Shown here piece after piece: positions 25,354 to 55,969 of a stretch of DNA of 64,000 nucleotides. The stretch comes from Hydra vulgaris (Eukaryota; Cnidaria; Hydrozoa; Anthoathecata; Hydridae). The position numbers and the translations under genes were made by a program. Within the stretch, counting starts at the first letter, position 1, and every line of letters starts with the position of its first letter. The stretch spans positions 34,294,501 through 34,358,500 of the forward strand of contig NC_088930.1 in NCBI RefSeq assembly GCF_038396675.1, given 5' to 3'. The notes beneath the pieces were generated by a model. The model had not been told where the DNA came from. It saw nothing but the letters and a program-made list of their open reading frames with translations, and made no database searches.

Positions 25354-25790
25354 TCATTTATTTTTATTGTTTTTTAGGAGAAACTTATTTTTGTGTCTGC
25401 ATATAGAAATTAATTCCAATTTTTTTTTTAATAAACATTCTTGATTTGCATGTGTAATTATTTCAAATTTTTCTTGTAGGCATAGTACACATTTTTTTGA
25501 AATATTGTTATATGCAGGCGCTATTTTAAGGATGGACCAATTCAGTATAAAATCATCAATATTTTTATCTTTCAATTCCCATATATATTTTGACAGCATG
25601 GTGTCATTTGAATACTTTTTATTTTTAAAAGATTGCGTATGATTGGCAAAACGTTTTTTCCATTCACCCTCTATTATGCCAATATATTGTTTATCAGGTA
25701 CATTCTTAGAGGAAACAACACATTTATATACCACATTTTTGGATAAACAACTTTCACTCATTGGACAATTGTTTTTTGTTTACAATTACA
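25354..25790 (-). pseudogene. GIY-YIG endonuclease of the Penelope element
   Basis: A cysteine-rich linker (NCNC, CPM, ESCL) sits just before it, one frame away. The nuclease reads VVYKCVVSSKN, KQYIGIIEGEWKKRF (GIY-YIG second half and the conserved R), ANHTQSF, LSKYIWELKDK, ILKIAPAYNN, CVLCLQEKFEII (catalytic E), and ends with ISICRHKNKF. About 135 residues are open, but the linker is out of frame. It would nick target DNA during element integration. Confidence 0.85.
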
Positions 25791-27371
25791 ATTTTCTGTA
25801 GTTTTTTTATTTAGGATTTCTTTTTTGTTTAACAAAGCATTATTGTGACCTTTTATAATTCTTTCCATATTTTTTGTGCAACTGTAACTAACTTTGTGCA
25901 ACTGTAACTAACTAAAAACTTTTGTGCAACTGTAACTAACTAAAAAATTGTATTATTAAAATTTTATTTAAAAATTTTATATAATTTATTAGAGGGCGGG
26001 AAATGCTTATCGACCAATTTTAAAAGCACTTTTCCTATGCTAGTGGAAACATTTTTTGCTATATGGTTGAACCAAATTAAATATCTAGTTCTATTTCGCT
26101 TTTTTTTATTCTTTTTTTCAGGGTCAAATTTTAGTTCAAAACCTTTTTTTAAGGGCATCTTCAAATATTCGTTTAGAGGAATTGAATACATTTTTATTAG
26201 AAGAGTTTTGGTTTAGCCTGTTATTAATTGAAATCGAGATTTGTTTTAGAATTTGGGGTGGATGATTTGAGTTAATATTAATATACAATAATTCATCATT
26301 CGGTTTTTTGAAAGGCTCATATGAATTCAAAGAGGTTAAATGTGACATCAAGAAAGTTCACAACTTTTAAATTTATGTTTATTTTGATTTAAAAGCCAAA
26401 ATTTTTAAAAATTATTATATCTTTTCTAATTTTATCAGGCTGTGGACCAGATTTTTGACACATTACTATTAAACCATCGTCGCAATGAAGGCCTAAATCA
26501 TTTTTTATTTTAATTATTTTACTTAATAAATCTATAATGTATAGTCCATACAAGTCTCTGCTCTGTCATAACTGCCCGTTGTTACATAAAAGCAGTCATG
26601 TATGTTTTTCTGTTTCCAAGTTTCCTTATTAAAATAAAGTAAGGTTTTTCTAAAATGTTTTATTATACGGATTGTTTCTTCAGGAACAACTGTGTGGCTT
26701 TTCATAAATTCAATTGTTTTATCTAAAATACCTGCAGTTATTGAAGGGTAAAAATCATTAATATCAAATTGAATAAATGTACAGTCATTTTTATTTTCGA
26801 TTATGGAGAACCAATTTATAACATCAGTGGTATTTTTCCATTGTTGCAAATTTAATTTATTTCTAAGAATATTATTAATTTTGTCCAATTTAATTTTGCT
26901 TACATGTCCAATCTCACTTTTTGAGGGAACCAATAACCTACAAGGAAGTTTGTTTTGAAAGTTTGGTTTATGGTCTTTTAGTGTTACGAAGGCTTAAGCA
27001 GGGACAGTTGATTCGATTCTGTTACCAAGTTTTATTTTTTTAGCAATACTTTGCGCTTCTAAATTAATTGCGTTTTCCAAATTTTTAGGCACTTTCTCAT
27101 AAGAACTTATAATATCGTTGCGTAAAATTTTTTCATAGTTTTCTGTTGTGAGTTAGTAAATGTTATTTGTTCTATCAACAAAAACCAAAATATTAGGGTT
27201 TGATTTAATTTTTTTAACATCTAACTTTAATTCTGTTTGAAATTCGTTTTTTATAGGGCAAAACTTTATTATTTTAATTAAATGTAATAGGTCATTTTCA
27301 AAATTTTCCAAATCAGGTATAAAAGAAGCGGTATTGTGTGCCATTGAACAAGGCAGAACTACAAGAGACAT

Positions 27372-28146
27372 ACCGGATCAGTTTGATTAAGGAAAATCAG
27401 CAGTAGCGGATATACATAAATGATATAAGGAAAAGAATAACAATAGAATCTCTCTAAAGTTAGGAAGGCCTCGAATTACATCTGAAAGACAAGATAAAAT
27501 TTAAATTCGTGCCGCAAAAAATGATCCACACAAAAATACTTGTTTAATGCTGAAATAAAAGAATTTTATAATGTAAAATATAGTGTTGACACAACCAAGC
27601 GTTGTTTGAGGCCTAAAAATCTATTTGGAAGACGTCCCGCAAAGAAACCTCCTATTTCTATAAAGAATCAAAAAGCACACTTGAGATTTGCTAATGAACT
27701 TTCGATTGGTCAAGAGAACAATGGTTGAAAGTACTTTTTAGTAATGAATCTAAGTTTATCTTATTTGGATCTGATGGTATTAGATATGTTCGTCGACCAA
27801 AAGGCCATAGAAACAATCCTAAATACCAGCTACCAACAGTAAAGCACGGAGGTGGAAACGCTATGGTCTGGGGTTGCTTCAATAGAGTTTGTGTCGGTTC
27901 TATCCATTTGATTGATGTCATAATGGACAAAAATATGTACAAAGATATCATTAAGGATGTTATGCTACCACATGCTAAAGACAAAATGCCTCGAGGATGG
28001 GTATTTCAGCAGGACAATAACCTAAAGCACACTTCGATCCTTGTGAAAGACTTTTTCAAAACCAAAAAAATTTGATTAATGGAATGACCTTCGCAAAATC
28101 CTGACCTTAATTCTATTGAGCATCTATGGGAACACCTTGATTGACA
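27372..28146 (+). pseudogene. Tc1-type transposase, truncated at both ends
   Basis: It begins inside the HTH region (KSAVADIHK, then SLKLGRPRITSERQDKI), continues VDTTKRCLRPKNLFGRRPAKKP, then VLFSNESKFILFGSDGIRYV, VKHGGGNAMVWGCF, WVFQQDNN-LKHTS, and [14 protein letters not shown], after which it runs into the TA tract. The first catalytic aspartate of the FSDES motif is asparagine here, a TGG has become TGA before PSQNPD, and other stops are present. It is inactive. The 5' edge coincides with the Penelope element's 5' end. Confidence 0.85.
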
Positions 28147-30291
<2,145 letters not shown>

Positions 30292-30489
30292 AGCCCTCAG
30301 AATTAGGGTCGGCTTCCGGCAATGCCGATTTAACTGCTGCTCTTGAAGTGTTTGAGGTCGGTAAAAAATTGCCAACCTTCTTTCTATGTTTTATGGTAAC
30401 CCCTTTATGTCAAATTTTTTTTTGCCGACCTCTAACAGTTAGTGTAAGGCAATTTATAGCCAATCTCATTTTTCCTAATTCCGAGGGCT
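30292..30489. mobile_element. Small inverted-repeat (MITE-like) element
   Basis: Ends AGCCCTCAGAATTAGG and, on the other strand, AGCCCTCGGAATTAGG, about 198 bp apart, with TA repeats on both sides. The interior has GGTCGG / CCGACC words. Related sequence (AATTAGGGTCGGCATTAGGC) occurs next to the TA tract at 60107. No coding capacity. Confidence 0.75.
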
Positions 30490-30762
30490 GATATATATAT
30501 ACAGATTTAACTATAGCGTGTTTAGATAAGCATATGCTTATAGTTTTTCTTATCTTTATAGTGTCTGTTATAAGTGTGTTTTACTAAGTTCTAATGTATT
30601 CTGTAAGATATTCATATCAATACAACTATAATCTGTCCACAAGCTCTCACTGCCATAAAAAAAAACGCAATAAAATCAGAATGTTTTTTTCCATTACTTA
30701 CATATAACCATAATATTTTTAAAAATTATTCTACACAAAATGTTCTAGTTATTTGCCATCAA

Positions 30763-31096
30763 GTTGAGTAATATAAAATCTTTTGGTTGGTCTGTATTTT
30801 TTAGTTGAGTAATATAAACATCTTTTGGTTGGTCTGTATTTTTTAGTTGAGTAATATAAACATCTTTTGGTTGGTCTGTGTTTTTTAGTTGAGTAATATA
30901 AACATCTTTTGGTTTGTGTTTTTTAGTTGAGTAATATAAACATCTTTTGGTTGGTCTGTGTTTTTTAGTTGAGTAATATAAACATCTTTTGGTTGGTCTG
31001 TGTTTTTTAGTTGAGTAATATAAACATCTTTTGGTTGGTCTGTGTTTTTTAGTTGAGTAATATAAACATCTTCTGGTTGGTCTGTGTTTTTTAGTC
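30763..31096. repeat. 42-bp minisatellite, about 8 copies
   Basis: The unit is AGTTGAGTAATATAAACATC followed by TTTTGGTTGGTCTGTGTTTT. Copies are almost identical. One lacks the GGTC part (about 30905), the first two have GTATTTT instead of GTGTTTT, and the last has TTCTGG. Confidence 0.9.
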
Positions 31097-31099
31097 TCT

Positions 31100-33758
31100 A
31101 ATTTTTAATTGAATTTTCTTTCTTGAAATGACCTATATATTATCTATAACCCTATACATTAGGTTACAAATTTTGTTCATATTAAATTGGGTAAGAATTA
31201 AATGTCTAAAGAGTATTATTCATGTTTTTTGTAATGTCAACAATAGATATTTGGTGTTAAAATTATAAAATTATATTAAAATCCAATTATAGTAGCCAAT
31301 CCTAGTTATGCGGTTTCACATTATCCCCAAAGATATATAGTTTTTAGACATGTTCATATATAGTTTTCAGAGATAAGAGAAGATAAATGAAAGTAAAACA
31401 AAAAACCTTTATAATTTTTGATACATTAAAAACTATAAAAATATAATACATATCTTACTTAATGACATTTTTTTTTTTTTTTCATAACTTGATGCATAAT
31501 ACTATGACAAAGTCATAAGCAAACATTAAAACATTATTTAGATTATCAAAGTTTAATCAGGTATGCTAACTATTTTATCAAGATTAAAAATGAAAACTCA
31601 ACATGTCTGTTAATATTTACTTAATTTTAGATATATAGCTTTGACCCAAATATATCTGTTTTTAGCTTGAACACAAAAATAAATCATTTAATTTTAAATG
31701 TTGCAAAATATTTTTGACTTAGCATACTTCATTATTGTCTTTTCAAAGGTATCAACTTTAAAAGAATTTTGAATTAATTGAAAGGACTTTGAATAGAAAT
31801 GATTAAAAACTGTCATTTACAATAATTTTCTATATAATTGCATTTTATTTTTCATGTCTGAAAAGATTTTCATAAAATTTTGAATCACTGCATGAATGAA
31901 CTTTGATGTTACCTTGTGGTATTTAACTTTTTAAATAATTTGATGTTTGTAATGTTTACATATTTTTTTGTAACCAATTAATAATAATATTTATAAAAAC
32001 TAATCATTTATTATTATTTAAAATACTATTTTTAAATACCGATCAATATTTGAGTAGTCAGTTGCACTCATAGCATATTTACTTTTTTGAATATATGAGT
32101 TTATTATTAGTAACATTATCCTTAAAGCTTGTGTCAAATACTAATTAAACTGAATAGTATCTAAAAAAGCTAATGCAAAAGAACTTCTACTAAATGATAT
32201 AACCAATGTTTAATAGCAGGCTCAATATGGCACAGAAATGTAATACAAAACCAATATGCCTAAAAAAGATAATTTAGCAACTAATATTTTATTTAATAGA
32301 TAGGTAGACATTATTTATATTAGCATAGTAATGATCATTATATTAGCATATTAATGAAATTTTATAAAAATTTCAAAAATTAAAAACTACATAAAATATG
32401 TACTTTTTGATTTTTTTTGTTGATTAAATAAAAATAAAATTATATAAATTAATTAAAAAAAAAAAATTAAATTTTTATTCTTTTTTTCTTTTGAGTTCTT
32501 AGAGGTGTCTTATATAAACTTTTTTTCAACTCACATTTTTTGTATCTCAAGAAGAATATTCTGGAAGCCAACATCTGATATAAGAAATATATAAGCATTG
32601 CGATGCAATCTCATAAACTTTTGCACTCTAAAAGTTTAAATCAAAGATTTACAAAGCCTAAATATGTATCATATCTAAAAACAATATTTAAATTGGTAAT
32701 CTCATACCTAGTGAGCACAATTTGTGCTTTAGGTGTCTAAAATACGTATTAACATGTTGTAATATGTTTTAAACATATCAAACACGTCTTGTGCCCACTA
32801 ATTATCATACTTAGTTTTTAAAACAACCAACTACTAAAAACGAAACCAAAAAATATTTTATTATTAATACAATTCACTGCAATTCCTAAAACATTTGCTG
32901 CAAGCATGAGGGGGAGCATTGATAATAAAACTTTTTAAAACATTTGCTGCAAGCATGAGGGGAAACATTGATGATAAAACTTTTTTAAATAAAACATTTG
33001 CTACAAGCATGAGGGGGAACATTGATGATAAATCTTTTTTTTTAAATAAATTTAAATTCAACAAAGCTGAAAGCGAACACTATTAAAATTAAGAGTTACA
33101 AAAAAGCGAAAAAGAGAGTTTATGAGGAAGAAAACAATTATAAAACTGTAAACTGTATGAGTCTAGAAAACACGAAGACAAGAAAGAAAAACATTAATAT
33201 TCAAGGAAAAAACTAGATAAATACAATTTTTTGACATTGAAGGAACAGACACAGTGAAAAAATCCAATCCAAAAGAGATGCATTCTTATTATGATAGAAC
33301 ATAGGACTCAGTCAATTGAGTCTCAGACTCAGACAACTACCACTCATCAAGATAGAAAGCAACATTTAAAAAAATATTAGCAGTAAACTATAACTCATCA
33401 CTGCAACTTTAAGGCTGACACAGAGGAGAAATCATAATTAAGATCAGCTATTCTGAGGAATCAAAAAGTGATGGTTCATTGTCAAATGCTGACTTTAACA
33501 CAACTATCAAAGTAAATAGAGCCACTCTAGTAGAAAGTTTATCAGGAGGATAATTAACAACAACACAGGACCAAAAATAGAACTTAGCAGTACTCGAAAG
33601 GTTACTAGAAATGAAAGAGTATGTTGCCTATCAAGACCAACTTTAATACTGCAATTATAATAAAACGATTCATAGTCTAAACCACATAAAGAAGAACAAG
33701 AAAAAACTGACAGAAACAAAACACAAATCAGCAAAAAGCAATATCAGATAAGTGATAT
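31100..33758. other. AT-rich stretch with a short three-copy repeat
   Basis: No gene or transposon domain recognised. At 32887-33050 a unit of about 55 bp (CATTTGCTGCAAGCATGAGG then ATTGATGATAAAACTTTTT) occurs three times. Confidence 0.5.
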
Positions 33759-33759
33759 A

Positions 33760-35098
33760 CAGGGTGCCGGAGAAAGTTTTGTCCCACTTTTTAAGGTAAC
33801 CAATTGATAGTAAAATCTATTGCAAGAAAGATTAAAATGTAACAACATTTTTATTCAAGTTGAAAGAACCAAAAAATTATAATAAATGTTCAAAGTTTCC
33901 ACCATCAGCATCGATGCACTTCTTCAAATGCTTTCAGAAGCTCTCAATGATGGTCTCAAGCTCTTGGACAGTAACTTCATCCCAAGCTTTCTTCAGAACC
34001 GACTTCAAGGCATCCACTGTTGTGTATCTTTTACCTGATATCTTGTGTTCCAAGATTGATCAGATTGAGAAGTCGAGGGGGTTCAAGTCTGGTGAATTAC
34101 TTGGTCAAACATCCTTGCCCCAGAATCCCAAAAAGAGTTGATTACAGAGAGTGATTGTTGACGCGGCTCCATGGGCTGGGGCCCAGTCCTGTTGTAGTGT
34201 AAATCCAGCCTGACCAAAGTAATTTGAGCCTCACAGCTCCACCACATCTCTCAGAATGCTTTGTTGATAAACTTGGGCATTAACTTTCACGTTTTGATCA
34301 ATGAATATGAGCGGGGTCTTTCCGGTAGCACATACATCTGCTCATACCATCACTGACTTAGGGAAATGCCTTTTGACCATCAATTTAGCTGCGAAAGTGC
34401 TCTTCAAACCACGCTTGAGAAGTTGACAAAGATTCTGGGAGTTGTGGATAGGTTGAATCATAAAAATCTTCTCATCCATGAATTACACTTCAATCGACCA
34501 CCAGCAATCGGATGCAACATCTTGTTGGCATGTAGCTTTCTGTTTGCTTTTGATTGATGACTCAAGAAGTGGGCCCAATCGATTCGATAACTACGCAACC
34601 CAAGCTTTTTTGGACAATTGTTCACACACTTTTTTCATCAATTCCCAAGTCTCCGGCCATCTTTCTCATCAAGCGCAAAGGGTTTTGGCGGATCTTGCAA
34701 CGGACCTTGTTGATGTTGAGTGGAGTGACTACAGTTGGCCGGCAGCCCCTCCAAGGGCGGTCCATCTCATTTCCTAACTCTTTGTATTGTTTTATGGCCC
34801 TGTTAGCCATTCGCTTCAGATAACCTGTCATAGAAACAATTTGCAGACTGATTTTTCCAGCTTTCAACAATTCAATGATTGTGATCCGTCTCTTTCTCGC
34901 GTCCATTTTCCTAAAAATAGAAAATTTTATTTTTGAAATACATAGTAATTAAAATTGTAAGATAAAGTTTAAATTGTAAGAAATTTTGTAAATAGCAATT
35001 AAAACCAGTAAGATAAAGTAAAAACAAATGAAATTCTCTGAGAAATACACACATTCAATGATTTTTTAGAAGTGGGACAGAATTTTCACCGCACCCCG
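33760..35098 (-). mobile_element. Full-length maT-type mariner (DD37D)
   Basis: Terminal inverted repeats CAGGGTGCCGGAGAAAG...TTGTCCCACTT (left) and, on the other strand, CGGGGTGCGGTGAAAA...CTGTCCCACTT (right), each next to TA (33758-33759 and 35099-35100). Length 1339 bp, normal for mariner-like elements. The encoded transposase is on the minus strand. Confidence 0.9.
33877..34906 (-). pseudogene. maT-type transposase with premature stops
   Basis: Starts at 34906 (MDARKRRITIIELLKAGKIS), first HTH helices, then RPTVVTPLNINKVRCKI and NPLRLMRKMAGDLGI. After a frame break: FMDEKIFMI (first catalytic D), PKSVMV (next W is TGA), GKTPLIFIDQNVKVNAQVY, LQQDWAPAHGA (second D), and SPDLNPLDFSI (third D). 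I count 37 residues between the second and third acids, giving DD37D, the maT signature. In-frame stops occur at several places where W or other residues would be expected. It ends at 33877. Inactive. Confidence 0.85.
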
Positions 35099-35793
35099 TA
35101 TATTGTCTGAAAAATGAATCACAAAGTTTCTTATCTGGGTAAAAGATTAAGAACAAAAATTTATGATATTAAAGCCAGCTTGGTCAGAGGTACTAAAGCC
35201 AGGCCAAATACTGTGACAGGATTTAAGAGTTTAAGTGAGTAACAACTTAAATGACAGATGCCTGAGTGTTTTGATGTCTCATAATGGATTAACCTGTTTT
35301 TCTGGGATTAAAAATAAAAGTTTTAGTATGATCATAATAGTCTATATCATCTAAAGGAAAATTAGGAGAAACTGAGCACAATTTAAAAGCAAAAGTAACT
35401 GATTTGAGTTGTTTAAAAAACTATTAAATGAATTTATTATTTAATGTAAACCATTTGGTATATAAGCATTAAACATATTAAACACAACAATATAAACAGT
35501 AGAATAAAGAAAAAATATCAAAAAAATACAAAGAAAAAGGTGACAGACTGAAGCAATGATAAACATTACAATTAGCTGAACTTATACCTAAGTTTAGGCT
35601 TAGATGATTACAAGACTATTAAAGTATTCACGCCATCAACACTAGGATCCATAGATGAAACAACCTATTAGTCTTACAAAGAGCAAATAGGTTTGTAAAA
35701 TTTTGCATGAAGTAAGATTCTTTGGATGAAAAGTTACTTCAAAGACCATAAATAAATATATAAACACATAAAAGTAAACATTTAAAAAATTAC
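35099..35793. other. Spacer with an unidentified open remnant
   Basis: On the minus strand, about 35405-35289, an open stretch reads VSPNFPLDDIDYYDHTKTF then FNPRKTG-stop. It looks coding but I cannot place it, and it does not join in phase to the exon at 35794-35917. The rest shows nothing. Confidence 0.35.
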
Positions 35794-36255
35794 CTTTCAA
35801 TAACAGATACATCGAAAGAGTTCTTTAAGCTTGGGTACAGTTCTTCTATAGATTGAATTAAAAAAGCTACAGAGTTTTTGGGGAAAATAACAGAATTCTT
35901 AACTGTTCCCTCTGCAACTATGTTTAAAATAAGGTAGAAATTTTAAAAAACTTAAATAAATAAAATAATAAAAAAAAACACAAAAAACTTAACTGTAACT
36001 ATATAACAACACAATCTGGCTAAAACACATCCGCATAAAACATACCTCCCTAAAACATATCCTTTTTAAAAACTCTGCATATCTACTACATACTTATTTT
36101 GAAGTCTAAATGCTACATACCTCTTACTTCTAAAATGTTACATACCTTAAACTTTAAAAAGCTTTTATCATACCTCTTACTTTGAACAACTTTCTTAACA
36201 TGATATCTATCACACTTTTTTCCAGTGACTTATTTATAATTACTGGTGTAGTCAT
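35794..36255 (-). CDS. First two exons of an unidentified gene downstream of OS9
   Basis: Exon 1 starts with ATG at 36255 and ends at a GTATGA donor (36174): MTTPVIINKSLEKSVIDIM then LRKLFKVR. Exon 2 (35917-35794) follows an ACATAG acceptor and ends at a GTAATT donor: AEGTVKNSVIFPKNSVAFLI, then QSIEELYPSLKNSFDVSVIE. The junction is phase-compatible (1 + 2 bases, giving V). I do not recognise the protein. Later exons must lie at lower coordinates, past the maT element, and I could not identify them. It is on the same strand as OS9, with its ATG about 705 bp beyond the OS9 stop. Confidence 0.55.
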
Positions 36256-36960
36256 GCTTTTGAAAAATTGATTATAAAATTAATATAACTAGTTAAGTTA
36301 GTCTATTAATACAAACTATAAGAGTTAAACAAAACAGCAATTTACAGAAAAAGAATTATGTAAACTTTTTTTGAATACTAATGTCTAGTTTTTATTTCAA
36401 ATATTGATAAACATTTAGTTTACTGGTATTTCAGAAAATTCTAACCATCAAACTGTTTCAAAGAATATTTTATTATAAAAAATCTAACTGAAAAAATGAA
36501 GTTTTTTCTTCCTAAATGACACGTTATGTGCTTTTATGTAAATGCTAACTAACATAACTGGATATTGAAAATTAGCAGTAAAACAGTGTATTGGTTACAA
36601 CTCTCTAAACTATACTCAATTTGCACTTTCCACACAAATTAAAAAGAAATTCAATATGCAAGAACAAATAAACAAATTGTTAAAGACAATGAAGACAAAA
36701 AAAACTCTTTTTTTCTTTTTTTTTTAAACTAATAAATAAATTTTTTTATATAATTCTATTCACAAATTTTTTCAATATCTCTTGCTTGCTACATAAATAT
36801 GAATGATTATTCTTGTTTGCTTGCTACCTTTATGTGATGAAGCAATTATCCTTGTTTGCTACATATATATGTAAAAATCAACTATACTTGCTTGTTACAT
36901 AAATATAAAAAAATTCAGCAAGTTTAAAAACAAATGTTAATAAATGTTTGAAAATTTTTT

Positions 36961-54036
<17,076 letters not shown>

Positions 54037-54554
54037 TTTTTTAGCTTATTTTTTTTTTGTAAAACGGATTGTTTTTCTGCAAAACGATCCAATAACAAAA
54101 TACCTCGTTGCAACAGTTTCTGATCGCTAAAAAGTTCCGAGAATAATGTTGACAAAGAATAGGAGAATTTTTTTTAAAAGAGTAAAACTTCAAGAATTTG
54201 AAACAATAAATTTATTGATGTTTTCATATTTTTTTAATTACATTTGTTTTGTCATCAATTTTTTTTTTTTTATCTATTTTGGCTTGAAAAAAATGAAACT
54301 GAAATTTTCAGTAAAAATAAATTTGAACAAAAAAAAAAAATGAAAATAAATGTATAGTAATGTAAAAAATGTAAGAAAAATATGTAAAAAAAATGTGTTA
54401 TGTAAAAAAAAAAGAACTTATTTAATATTAGAGGGACGGGCAATATTATATCAAAATAGATGTAATGATCATGAAAAATTGCACTATGAAATAATGTGAA
54501 GCAAATTATAAACAATTTAAATGTTTACAGAGGTATTCATAAACCTCTGCTTAT

Positions 54555-54700
54555 TTGATAGTCAATCCTGTAGCATGGCGTATTTGATAGTCAATCCTCT
54601 AGCATGGCGAATTGATAGTCAATCCTCTAGCATGGCGAATTGATAGTCAATTCTGTAGCATGGCGAATTTGATTGTCAATCCTGTAGCATGGCGTATTGG
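54555..54700. repeat. About 29-bp tandem repeat 0.5 kb upstream of OS9
   Basis: Five copies of TTGATAGTCAATCCT...GTAGCATGGCGAA. Variants are CTAGCATGG and GATTGTCAAT. It lies 5' of the OS9 start codon, so it could overlap regulatory DNA, though nothing shows that. Confidence 0.85.
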
Positions 54701-55167
54701 TGTGATCATTAAACTAGAGACCAAAATAACAATTAGCTAAGTACAATATATAGACAGAATTACCTTTGAATTATTCAAAATATCTTAAAAAGTATATGAT
54801 AAATTTAAGATGCAAAAATATTTTCTAAATTATTTTCAAGTTGTACTAAACTATTTTCAAGTTGTAATTATGAACTAAAAACATGATTTTGGTCGTTACA
54901 TTTAAATTTAATTAATCGTACCGATATACAATATTATAAATGCATATCAGAAGTTTTTATTTAAAGCATTCACTAAATATGCTTTATCATGCAAAAGAAC
55001 ATGTTGATTTTGTTAAAAAGTTTTGTGGCAAATGCATCACTTCAGGAGTGACAAAGATTTTTGACCAGTAAATAATGATGAAAAAACTAAAAGAAAAAAA
55101 AAAAAAACTACTCCAAATTTACTAAAACTATGTTCTATGAACTATATTCAGTTAATAACCCGTTAAC

Positions 55168-55310
55168 AAATTCAATCAACTTGTTTCTCCGCGAAGCGTC
55201 CTTGTTTGCCAAGGTTATAGAGTTGAGAGAGGGTTTATAATCACAAATAAGTAGCCTCCTTGTTTGTAGTGGCTTTCTCGGCTTTGAGTAGTTGAATTAA
55301 CATTAAAAAA
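55168..55310 (+). repeat. SINE (family C), 5'-truncated copy
   Basis: Matches the body of the minus-strand SINE at 20848-21086: CAACTTGTTTCTCCGCGAAG, CCTTGTTTG, GTAGCCTCCTTGTTTGTAGT, GGCTTTCTCGG, and the end AATTAACATTAAAAAAAAA. The tRNA-like head is missing. Confidence 0.8.
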
Positions 55311-55333
55311 AAAGAAACTTTTCTTTGCTTTAT

Positions 55334-55400
55334 AAGTGATGTAAGAGTCAGTCCTAACAAGCTAAAAAATAGCTAGCTAGGACTGACTCTTACATCACTT
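55334..55400. repeat. Hairpin with 23-bp perfect arms
   Basis: Arms 55334-55356 and 55378-55400 (core GATGTAAGAGTCAGTCCTA) are exact reverse complements, with a 21-base loop that itself contains AGCTAGCT. It follows the SINE by 24 bp. Confidence 0.9.
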
Positions 55401-55518
55401 TATAACCGTGTCATGAAGGTAGAGTATATATTTATATATTACCAAAATCTCTCTTAAGTACAAAATGAATAATTATTTTAAAAAATGAAAACAAACTTTT
55501 TCATTTTGTAAAATACAT

Positions 55519-55546
55519 GTTTCGACTATATACTTGTCATCATCAG
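55519..55546 (-). ncRNA. Second hammerhead-like core, unlinked to an ORF
   Basis: The minus strand reads CTGATGA-T-GAC, loop AAGTATATA, GTC-GAAAC: the conserved CUGAUGA and GAAA with a perfect 3-bp stem II. Stem III could be a 4-bp TGTA/TACA pair directly after. I see no Penelope ORF next to it, so this may be a solo retroelement end or chance. Confidence 0.4.
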
Positions 55547-55827
55547 TTTAAAATTACAAAAACTCTTGTTCTCAATAAAATACAAAATCAATTTAAAAAC
55601 TTTTATTTACTATTCTAACAAAAACCAATTAAAAACAGCAATTAAAATTTAACAAATTTCCAGTAAAACTAAAGTAAAAGCAAGTAATATAAAGAAGGGG
55701 TGCAGGATCAGAAGGGGCGCACACTTGACAATAATTTTTTTTATTTTAATAAAATAGATACACAGGGTTTCAAAGAAAAAGTCCTAATTTTATAATATAA
55801 GTTTATTGTAACAATACACTTGCCAAT

Positions 55828-55860
55828 GATGCCGACCTCCAATTGTTGGAGGTCGGCATC
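55828..55860. repeat. GC-rich hairpin GATGCCGACCTCCAA
   Basis: Perfect 15-bp arms around TTG, followed by AGGTCGGC at about 55862. The GGTCGGCAT words link it to the small elements at 30292-30489 and 60018-60105. Confidence 0.85.
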
Positions 55861-55969
55861 AGGTCGGCAAAAAAAATTTGACACAAAGACCTTAGGGTCC
55901 GTTCATAAAGAGCTTCACCATTTATTAGGCATTTTTCGACCCCTTGCCTCCCTCCTCTTTTGTCACCGA

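Larger units (their letters stand above)
25080..27371 (-). mobile_element. Penelope-like retroelement, 5'-truncated and decayed
   Basis: Reading on the minus strand: N-terminal region 27371-27153 (LENFENDLLHLIKII, FQTELKLDVKKIK, LVFVDRTNNIY); core RT at 26933-26532 (KSEIGHVSKI, LQQWKNTTDVINWF, IQFDINDFYPSI, TTGSYDRAE); the YxDD-equivalent region at about 26510-26430 (GLHCDDGL then SGPQPDKIRKDI); thumb at 26351-25964 (SNHPPQILKQI, WFNHIAKNVSTSIGK, LVDKHFPPSNKLYKIF); then the GIY-YIG endonuclease at 25790-25354. Motif order and the CDDGL active site identify a Penelope-like element. Frameshifts and stops separate the blocks. A 20-bp unit containing GTGCAACTGTAACTAACT is repeated three times at 25876-25941. 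Its 5' end abuts a Tc1 fragment. Confidence 0.9.

Noticed and set aside
30763-31096. CRISPR-like array
   Set aside because: The whole 42-bp unit repeats with no unique spacers; it is a minisatellite in a eukaryotic intergenic region.
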